The position numbers were made by a program, and so were the translations under genes. Under the pieces are notes generated by a model, which was not told the origin of the DNA, did not search any database, and worked only from the letters and a program-made list of their open reading frames with translations. From Candidatus Margulisiibacteriota bacterium (GTDB taxonomy: Bacteria > Margulisbacteria > Riflemargulisbacteria > GWF2-39-127), in contig QKMY01000045.1 of the NCBI GenBank assembly GCA_003242895.1, positions 204,609-268,608 of the forward strand: DNA of 64,000 bases. The letters are read 5' to 3'. Shown here piece by piece: positions 56,695-64,000 of this stretch; the first letter of the stretch is position 1, and each line of letters opens with the position of its first letter.

Positions 56695-56988
56695 ATGCCT
56701 AATATACAATGGTATGCAAAAGATTCATCAATCGGGCAAGCATTAGAGAATTTGAAAGCTGTCAACGATAGTGAAAGTGTACTTGATACCAAGACAAAAG
56801 AAATTATAAAGTTTGTGGTTGCTTCTGTTATGAGATGTTCCCATTGTACCCATAGTCACCTTAAGAAAGCACTTGCAGCAGGTGCAACTAAGCAGGAATT
56901 AAGCGAGGCTTTGCTTATTGCAGCGACACAGACAGCAGCTACTCAGCTCAACTGGAATAAGGAAACCTTTGAGAAGTATTTGGGGTAA
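56695..56988 (+). CDS. Carboxymuconolactone decarboxylase/AhpD-like protein
   Basis: A 97-residue AhpD-type helical protein with the redox motif C48-x2-C51-x3-H55 (MRCSHCTHSH). AhpD-like proteins reduce disulfides or peroxides using this pair, with Glu and His relay residues upstream. It ends the putative ArsR operon, 51 bases after the desulfurase. AAAGGAAAA is the ribosome site. It supports a thiol-redox role for the operon. Confidence 0.88.
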   Translation: MPNIQWYAKDSSIGQALENLKAVNDSESVLDTKTKEIIKFVVASVMRCSHCTHSHLKKALAAGATKQELSEALLIAATQTAATQLNWNKETFEKYLG

Positions 56989-57036
56989 CGATAAATCTTC
57001 TTTAGATAGCTTGAACCCTTTGTTAAAGCGAAAACT

Positions 57037-57429
57037 TTAGAGTAATTTCTTTACCCCTGTGCGTTCTATTTCCTCAAACGTTACTCCATCTACTCCAGGT
57101 GCTCCTTTATTTGCTTTTGCTCTTCGATACGATTCCCGCAATACATATCCCAAACTTACCTTGTCATACAACACATAAAACCGAAACTCTTTTTCCTGCT
57201 TGGCTTTTAGATATAGTTTTCTCTGAAAGTCTCGAACTCTTTCTTCGTCAGTCTTTTCTGACCGCTTCTTATTCTTTTGTAGACTACTTCCTTTCGTCAA
57301 TCTGAACGTTCTTCCTTTCTTTGAAATCTTTGAGTACAGCAATGCTCCTTCGTTACGGCTAAGTTGTGTTGTCTTAACCATCATCACTACTATGAGCATC
57401 TCCGACTTCCTAACACCCCTGTATTCCAT
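57037..57429 (-). pseudogene. Reverse transcriptase of a group II intron, N-terminal fragment
   Basis: A 130-residue fragment. The segment RDFQRKLYLKAKQEKEFRFY and the YRRAKANKGAPGVDGVTFEEIE block (RT0/RT1 region, here only KANKGAPGVDGVTFEEIE) are those of group II intron proteins, usually 420-600 residues. Everything after GVKKLL (residue 130), including the YADD active site, maturase and any endonuclease domain, is missing. It cannot be active alone. It lies on the minus strand, beside the ArsR operon on one side and the helicase gene on the other. Confidence 0.8.
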
Positions 57430-57813
57430 CCGTGGCAGGCGGGATTACCAATCCCTGTTGCTAGGATCTCAAAAGTTCGTATGTCACCTTCTTATGCACG
57501 CCATCCCGTTACACCCCGGGTAGTTCATAATGTGCTCGCTGTCATTTCTTCCACTATGATTTCAGGCTTCGTCCGACAGGATAGATTGGCCACTACCGTT
57601 TTCTAACGAGGCTAATAAGGGTTCACTATTCGTTACGGCTTACATAATCGCTCCTACGGTACTTGATGCGTTTCGTTACCTACTTGCACCCCATAGTCAC
57701 TTCCAACCCGAATGACAAATTGGTCTCATGGCCCTTTCATCCATTAGGTTCCATACGCTTTCTTTTCATACCCTGCCACGGACGGCAGGTTGCGGGTTGT
57801 ATAGGGAAAACAC
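57037..57813 (-). mobile_element. Group II intron, 5' part only
   Basis: The minus strand from about 57813 looks like the 5' ribozyme region of a bacterial group II intron. A plausible start is GTGTTTTCCC at 57813, followed by conserved-looking pieces such as CGTTAGAAAACGGTAGTGG. The start of the intron-encoded reverse transcriptase follows at 57429-57037. Domains IV-VI and most of the protein are missing, since the frame stops near 57037. The 5' boundary is a judgement; about 385 bases to the ORF is somewhat short. Confidence 0.65.
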
Positions 57814-57931
57814 AATTTCAGGCAAAAGTTCTACCTCCATTTTTTGTTGCAAATACATTTATTATTTATAATAATGGAGAAATAGGCTAAGATATGTATA
57901 TATTATATTCCCTTACATAAACTGGATTATT

Positions 57932-60900
57932 ATGACTACAACAGATTTAACTTTTTTTACAAATGAAGCTGGTTCAACATTACTGGAACGTTTCAAGCAA
58001 TCATTGAAATATACTCAGTTTTTTGATGTATTGGTCGGATACTTTCGCACCTCGGGTTTCTATCAGTTATACGAGTCGCTTGAAACAACTGAACAAATTA
58101 GGATACTTGTTGGAATCAATGCTGACAAAAGAACTGTTGAGCTAATTGGGCAGGCACAAGAAAGCTTATTTTACTCACATAAACAAACCAAAGATAGTTT
58201 TTCACAGCAACTTACCGAAGAGCTTGATTCCAGTGATGACAATTTCAACATCGAAGAGGGAATATTAAAATTCATCGAATTTATTAAAAAAGGCAAGCTC
58301 ATAATAAAAGCCTATCCTTTCGGCAATATACATGCAAAATTATATGCCATGAGATATGACCAGAAAATCCAGAGCCTTGTATATGGTAGCGTAGTCACTG
58401 GTTCAAGCAACTTTACCGATTCCGGGTTAGTAAAACAAAGAGAATTTAATGTAGAACTAAAAAACAAGCCCGATGTAGATTATGCGCTTGCGCAGTTTGA
58501 AGCTTTATGGGCAGAGTCTGTCGATATATCAGATACGTATGTAGAGACAATAAATACTAAAACTTGGCTTAATGATGAAATAACTCCTTATGATATTTAT
58601 CTTAAGATGCTTTATGAATACTTTAAAGAAGATATCAATACTGATGAAGAGTATGGTGCAGCCAAATATGTTCCTGATAATTTTATGGAGTTGGACTATC
58701 AGAAACAAGCCGTTATAACAGCAAAAAAGATATTGGAGGCTTATAACGGCGTCTTTTTATCAGATGTTGTCGGCCTCGGGAAAACCTATATTGCGGCACT
58801 GCTTGCACAGCAACTTACCGGTCGTATTCTGGTTATCTGTCCTCCCGTGCTTGAATCATACTGGCAGGAGACATTCCATGAATTTAAAATTGGTGGAGTT
58901 ATAATTAAATCTTTAGGTAAACTTGATGAAATAAAAAAAATTAACTCAGAAAAATATGACTATGTTTTTATTGATGAAGCCCATAGATTTAGGAATGAAA
59001 TGACTATGGGGTATACAAAACTACATGAAATCTGTAATGGCAAAAAAGTAGTGCTAATATCAGCTACTCCACTGAATAATAAGCCGGATGATATCCTCGC
59101 TCAATTAAAGCTTTTTCAAGCCCCGAAAAAAAGCAGTATACCTGGGGTCGCTGACCTTGAGAAATTTTTTAAAAAGCAAGCAAATATCCTTAAACAATAT
59201 AACAGAACAGACCCTGAATATTTAGATAATGTTAAAAGAATATCAGCAGATATCAGGGAACAGATATTTAAATATATAATGGTTAGAAGAACTAGAAAAG
59301 ATGTTGTTAAGTTTTTTAATGATGATATACAAAAACAGGGTTTATTTTTCCCAGACATAGAAAGTCCTAAACGCTTTATATATACCTTTGATAGTCAGCT
59401 TGAACAGGTATTTAATAAAACCATCGAGCAACTTAAGAGGTTCAGTTATGCCAGATATACTCCCGCGCTGTACTTAGAAGAAGAAGCGGAAGCATTTACA
59501 CAGCAACAGCAGAAGAATATCGGCGGATTTATGAAATCGATAATCGTTAAACGATTGGAAAGCAGTTTTTTTGCTTTTAAAAAGACACTAAACAGATTTA
59601 TTCAGTCTCACGAGAAGTTTATTGAAATGTTCAACAGCGGAACAGTATATATCAGCAAAAAAGTTGATGTTTATGACTTTCTGGACAATGACAATGAAGA
59701 TGAATTGCTGAAGCTTGTAGAGGAAGAAAAGGTCACACAGTACAAAAGCAGTGATTTTGAAAAAGAATATATCAAATTAATTGTTCAGGACTTGACTCTT
59801 TTAACCAATATGAAAAAACTTTGGGATTCCATAGATTATGACCCCAAGTTAGAAAAGCTTATTCAAAGCATTAAAGAGGACCCTATTCTAAAACAAGGCA
59901 AATTAATTATATTCACTGAGTCTATGGAAACAGGCAAACATATATATAACAATCTCTCAATGCTATACAAAGATCATGTATTTTTCTATTCAAGTTCAGG
60001 TGGTTATTACCAGCAGGAGAGCCATAATACGACAACTTCCAGAGCCATAATAAAAGAAAACTTCGATCCTAAAGATAAAGATCAAAAGGATACAATTAAA
60101 ATCCTTATTACAACGGATGTATTAGCAGAAGGTATTAATCTGCACCGTTCAAATGTACTTATTAACTATGATTTGCCTTGGAACCCGACCAGGGTTTTGC
60201 AAAGAGTGGGCAGGGTTAACAGAGTCGGAACAAAACACGGCAAAATTTACATCTATAACTTTTTCCCTACCAGCCACTCTGACGAACATCTAGGATTGGA
60301 AGCAAATATAAAGACCAAGCTGCAAGCTTTTCACGATACATTGGGAGAAGATTCAAAATACTTAACAGAAGAAGAAGTTATCAGTTCTCATAATTTATTT
60401 GGTAGTACACTCTACGATAAGTTAAATAACAAAAAAACCTTTGAAGGAGAAGACGACAACAGCAAGTCTGAGCTGGAATATCTTTCTATTATAAGGAATA
60501 TAAGGGACAAACAGCCTGAACTATATGAACGGATAAAAAGAATGCCTAAAAAGGCAAGGACTGCAAGGCACAGCAACTTGTTGCCAAATAGTTTGATCTC
60601 TTTCTTCCGTAAGGGGAAATTGAAGAAATTTTATACGAATGCCTCCGGTGGAGGAGCGAATGAAATTGATTTCTTAGTTGCCGTTGACTATTTTCTATGC
60701 AGTAATGACGCACAGAGAATCACTATGCCAAGAGACTACTACCAGCTGTTAGACAAGAATAAGCAGGCTTTTGAAGAGATAACATCCGATGAAATAAATG
60801 ATACTGAACAGACAAAAGGTGGAAGGTCGAATGCAAGTTTTGTCATTAAATATATAGAAACGATTAGAAAGTATTCTAAGTTTACTGAAGAGGACGAGGA

Positions 60901-61132
60901 ATACTTACGGGATACAATACAGGCTCTTAAAATGGGGACTGTCCCAAAAAAGAAGATACAGGTATTGAAACAGGAATTGGAAAAAGAAAACAACCCAATA
61001 AAGGCTTACGCAATTTTAAAAAGCTATCTGCATAAAATAAACAATAGTCCTGCTTCTTCATCAGAGCCAGTTTTTAACAAAAGAGAGATAATTTTATCCC
61101 TGTATCTAAAGGAAGAACCAAATGCCCTCTGA
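57932..61132 (+). CDS. Superfamily 2 (SNF2-like) helicase with N-terminal PLD domain
   Basis: A 1066-residue protein. An N-terminal PLD-like nuclease domain (about 1-200) has HAKLYAMRYD (HxK, at about residue 136) and GSSNFTDSGL (GSxN). The SF2 helicase core follows: Walker A DVVGLGKTYIA (about 277-287), IDEAH (about 348), SATP (about 377), then DVLAEGINL and QRVGRVNRVG (motif VI, about 756). A large insert (about 400-620) separates the lobes, and the C-terminus is helical. PLD plus helicase with a downstream methylase matches anti-phage systems related to DISARM or type II/III-like restriction. It overlaps the methylase start by 11 bases. The start is ATG 57932 with a weak ribosome site. Confidence 0.85.
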   Translation: MTTTDLTFFTNEAGSTLLERFKQSLKYTQFFDVLVGYFRTSGFYQLYESLETTEQIRILVGINADKRTVELIGQAQESLFYSHKQTKDSFSQQLTEELDSSDDNFNIEEGILKFIEFIKKGKLIIKAYPFGNIHAKLYAMRYDQKIQSLVYGSVVTGSSNFTDSGLVKQREFNVELKNKPDVDYALAQFEALWAESVDISDTYVETINTKTWLNDEITPYDIYLKMLYEYFKEDINTDEEYGAAKYVPDNFMELDYQKQAVITAKKILEAYNGVFLSDVVGLGKTYIAALLAQQLTGRILVICPPVLESYWQETFHEFKIGGVIIKSLGKLDEIKKINSEKYDYVFIDEAHRFRNEMTMGYTKLHEICNGKKVVLISATPLNNKPDDILAQLKLFQAPKKSSIPGVADLEKFFKKQANILKQYNRTDPEYLDNVKRISADIREQIFKYIMVRRTRKDVVKFFNDDIQKQGLFFPDIESPKRFIYTFDSQLEQVFNKTIEQLKRFSYARYTPALYLEEEAEAFTQQQQKNIGGFMKSIIVKRLESSFFAFKKTLNRFIQSHEKFIEMFNSGTVYISKKVDVYDFLDNDNEDELLKLVEEEKVTQYKSSDFEKEYIKLIVQDLTLLTNMKKLWDSIDYDPKLEKLIQSIKEDPILKQGKLIIFTESMETGKHIYNNLSMLYKDHVFFYSSSGGYYQQESHNTTTSRAIIKENFDPKDKDQKDTIKILITTDVLAEGINLHRSNVLINYDLPWNPTRVLQRVGRVNRVGTKHGKIYIYNFFPTSHSDEHLGLEANIKTKLQAFHDTLGEDSKYLTEEEVISSHNLFGSTLYDKLNNKKTFEGEDDNSKSELEYLSIIRNIRDKQPELYERIKRMPKKARTARHSNLLPNSLISFFRKGKLKKFYTNASGGGANEIDFLVAVDYFLCSNDAQRITMPRDYYQLLDKNKQAFEEITSDEINDTEQTKGGRSNASFVIKYIETIRKYSKFTEEDEEYLRDTIQALKMGTVPKKKIQVLKQELEKENNPIKAYAILKSYLHKINNSPASSSEPVFNKREIILSLYLKEEPNAL

Positions 61133-63920
61133 AATCGAAGCCAAAAGAATAATTACAGAAACATTTCAAGAATTTGATGAGGTCAAATTCAAACATTTTA
61201 TTGTTAATTTACTCAACGAAGCAAATGAAGAAAAAGCTCTTCAATGTCAGGGCAAGTATATAAAAGATGCTTTTAAGCCATATATAAAACAATACAAAAG
61301 GCTATGCCAATATACAGACCCAGAGGGAAATGTACTGGATGTATTAACTGTGCATCTGGTAAAAGAAAGCTCCCTTGAACGTGCCAGGACAATGCAACGT
61401 AATTTTGTTGCAGATTATCTCAAGTCCAGAGGTAGCAAATCGTCTGCGCTTGTCGCATATTATACGGATAACAAAGAGGATTGGAGATTCTCTTTTGTAA
61501 AAGTTGACTATAAACTAATTGAAACTGACGAAGGAAAATATAAACCCACGGAGGAATTTACCCCGTCTAAAAGATATTCATTCTTGGTAGGTATACACGA
61601 GCCTAACCATACAGCCCAACAACAGCTTATTTCTTTAGTACAGGATGACAAAAATAATCCAACATTGGATGATCTTGAAAAGGCTTTTAATATTGAGTCT
61701 GTTACAGCGGAATTTTTTAATAAATATCGCGATCTGTTTATCTGGACTAAAGAAGAATTTGATAGAATTATTGAAAAAGATAAATTAATCAAAGATGATT
61801 TTGAGAAAAAAGGAGTCAACACTGTCGACCTAGCAAAAAAGCTGCTTGGACAAATAATTTTTTTATATTATTTGCAAAAAAAAGGTTGGTTCGGAGTATC
61901 TCGTGACGGTGAATGGGGTTCCGGTTCAAAAGGTTTTCTTCGGGAACTATTTGAAAAAAAACACGAACTTTACAATAATTTTTTTAATGATATCCTGGAG
62001 CCGCTTTTTTATGAAGCGCTTAGGATTGACCGAAATCACGATGATAGTTATTACAGCCGTTTCAACTGCAAAATTCCCTTTTTAAATGGCGGACTATTTG
62101 ACCCGCTTAATAATTATGATTGGGTACACACGGATATCCTATTATCTAATGAACTTTTCTCTAATGATAATAAAACTAAGGAAGGTTATACCGGCAATGG
62201 AATCTTGGACATTTTTGACCGGTATAACTTTACGGTAAAAGAAGATGAACCCTTGGAAAAAGAAGTAGCTATAGACCCGGAATTACTCGGTAAAGCTTAT
62301 GAAAAGTTTAATGCCATCCGGCCAGATAATTTTCAGGAGTACTTACGAGCTTTAAAAAGCGGAAAAAAAGGCGAAGAGAGCAAATTCAATAAGCAATATG
62401 GAGTCTATTATACTCCACGGGAAATAGTTCATTATATGTGTCAGCAAAGCCTTATTAATTATCTGTTTACTGAATTAAATGGCATTAATGCTTATGAACA
62501 AATGGGTAATGCTCAATATAGTATGCTTGATAACATGGTAAAAAAAGGACAATTGGATCTGACTATTACACATAACACATCACCTGAAATTCTTAAAGAA
62601 GATATAGAAAAATTTGTCTACTTTGGTGAACAGCTAATTGAAAATGAAGAAATCGCGTTATTAAAAGAGCAAAAAATAACTGAAGGCAAGCAGAAAAGTA
62701 CAGATTATATCTCATTGCTTCCAGTAAGTATCAGTAAATATGCTGATATTATAGACCAGAAACTGTCCTCTATCACTGTTTGTGACCCGGCTGTGGGGTC
62801 AGGAGCTTTCCCCGTCGGCATGATGAGTGAAATTGTGAGAGCCCGGAATGCACTGAATCCGTACATTAAAACAGGGAACAGGTCAATGTACCAATTTAAG
62901 CGTGCTTGTATTGAACATTCCCTCTATGGAGTAGATATAGACCATGGTGCGGTAGAAATTGCTAAATTGCGGCTATGGTTGTCACTGGTGGTTGATGAGG
63001 ATGAAATTAATAATATTAAACCACTGCCCAATCTAGATTACAAAATTGTCTGTGGCAACACATTAATAGGTTTTCCTGATAATTGGGAATCCGCGATTAC
63101 TAAAGAAATTGAATCTTTAAAAGATGCTTTCACCAATGAAACAAACCCTACTAAGAAAATAAATTTAAAGAAACAAATAGACGGGAAAATCAACTTACGT
63201 TACCAAAATTCTTTAAAAAATTTTGGTTATGAAGTTAATTTCGATTTCAGAACTGTTTTTTCTGAGGTTTTTAGCAATAAAGCCGGATTCAATATAGTTA
63301 TTGCTAATCCACCTTATGTAACAAGTGGGAAGATAACCGATATTAAACCAGCCCTAAAAAAAGTATACAGTAGCTTTTATTGCGGAACTGCTGATTTATA
63401 CACTTATTTTATACAAAAAGGAATTGCTTTAACAAACTCAACAGGATGCCTGTGTTATATTACGTCTAATAAATTTATGCGTGCTAGTTATGGAAAAAAT
63501 ACAAGAGAACTCCTTACAAAAAAAGCCGCGCCTATTATCATAATAGATTTCGGAGAACTGCCTGTTTTTGAAGCCGCTACTGACCCTTCGATCGTACTTG
63601 TCTCAAGAAAGGTTATGCCAAATGGCAACTTTACAGCAATTACAATAAAGACCGAAAAAGAAATAGCCAATATATCAAATGTTGTTAAGGAACGAGGCTT
63701 TATAATGCCAATTTCGGCATTGTCTATAGAGAATTGGATACTTGAAAACCAAAGGGTTTTGACATTAAAAGAAAAACTGAAACAGAAAGGGATACCGCTC
63801 AGTAATCTTATTAAAGGGCAACTTTATAGGGGAATACTTACTGGTTTTAATGAAGCTTTTATTATAGACGAAGATAAAAAAAACAATCTTATAGCTGAAG
63901 ATCGAGTAGGAGGTAGGTGA
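61122..63920 (+). pseudogene. Eco57I-type N6-adenine DNA methylase, interrupted by a group II intron
   Basis: About 927 native residues are encoded to base 63900. An N-terminal domain (about 1-200, with lysine-rich helices and FVADYLKSRGS) and a helical part precede the methylase fold. That fold has motif I DPAVGSGAFPVG (about 552-563), motif IV NPPYV (about 728-732) and YGVDIDHGAVEIAKLR. At 63901 the frame runs into intron sequence and ends after six foreign codons (DRVGGR). The target-recognition and possibly nuclease part lie outside the window behind the intron. It is translationally coupled to the helicase gene. Because the intron is antisense, splicing cannot repair the message. Confidence 0.85.
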
Positions 63921-64000
63921 TTAATTCACCTACCGACCTCTCACACCACCGTACGTACGGTTCCGTATACGGCGGTTCAACAAGAATTAATGTACTTCTG
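63901..64000 (-). mobile_element. Group II intron 3' end (domains V and VI), antisense in the methylase gene
   Basis: On the minus strand, ACCGCCGTA and TACGGTGGT (63945-63976) enclose the catalytic domain V hairpin with a two-base CG bulge. Domain VI follows (GGTAGGTGA paired with TCACCTACC, 63912-63934), and the intron ends CCTACTCGAT at 63901, in the usual AY form. The rest of the intron extends beyond the window. No sequence comparison with the 57-kb fragment is possible because they show opposite ends. Confidence 0.85.

Noticed and set aside
57364..57890. Plus-strand frames of 75-80 codons in the left intron region
   Set aside because: They lie opposite the intron ribozyme and have no coding character.

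Overview
The window is AT-rich bacterial DNA packed mostly with housekeeping, motility and envelope genes. F-type ATP synthase, recA, an RNase Y type degradosome nuclease, HrcA/CIRCE heat-shock control, flagellar chemotaxis (cheA, B, D, R, X, Y and fliM), a PilM/N/O-type pilus or secretion platform, a type IV pilin-like pseudopilin and frequent TTG/GTG starts point to a motile, pilus-bearing, probably diderm bacterium of a poorly cultivated lineage. A Margulisbacteria-like affiliation is only a guess; nothing here fixes the phylum.

Layout. 1-4.4 kb (+): chemotaxis adaptation genes cheD (cut by the window edge), cheB, cheR, an HDOD gene and fliM. 4.5-6.4 kb (-): a secreted Cache protein and ymdB. 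6.4-13.3 kb (-): a long co-directional block metK-yajQ-rimO-pgsA-pncC-recA-rny, with a clear promoter before metK and a strong terminator after rny. 13.4-16.8 kb (-): a B12-dependent methionine synthase without reactivation domain, overlapped by a secreted PLD-fold protein whose HKD histidines are both Gln. 17.0-22.1 kb (+): three small unknown genes, then a GAF/PAS/PP2C/anti-sigma kinase fusion that appears to start at ATT, its STAS partner and a helical-repeat protein. 22.7-28.2 kb: a small lipoprotein, a secreted GH8 glycosidase, and cheA-cheY-cheX. 28.4-33.3 kb (+): CIRCE-hrcA-grpE-dnaK-dnaJ. 33.3-36.3 kb (-): pilO-like, a fused pilM-pilN and a pseudopilin. 36.5-40.6 kb: tRNA-Lys, two glycosyltransferases, a methyltransferase and tRNA-Leu. 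41.0-43.8 kb (-): nitrilase, family 4 uracil-DNA glycosylase and two tandem thymidylate-kinase-like genes with overlapping ends. 44.1-50.2 kb (+): atpBEFHAGDC ending in a terminator.

50.4-64.0 kb is accessory in character. It has a ferritin-like protein, a K+/H+ antiporter, two orphan receiver proteins around an XRE regulator with a pair of identical dyads, and a compact ArsR-controlled operon (membrane ferredoxin, CGGC protein, cysteine desulfurase, AhpD-like). Last comes a two-gene PLD-helicase plus Eco57I-type methylase module that looks like phage defence. The methylase gene is broken by an antisense group II intron whose 3' end lies at 63901, and a truncated group II intron lies on the other side of the module.

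The strongest candidates for something not well described are the ArsR-ferredoxin-CGGC-desulfurase-AhpD operon, the helicase/methylase module bracketed by intron pieces, the two-dyad XRE control region, and the phosphatase/anti-sigma fusion with an ATT start.
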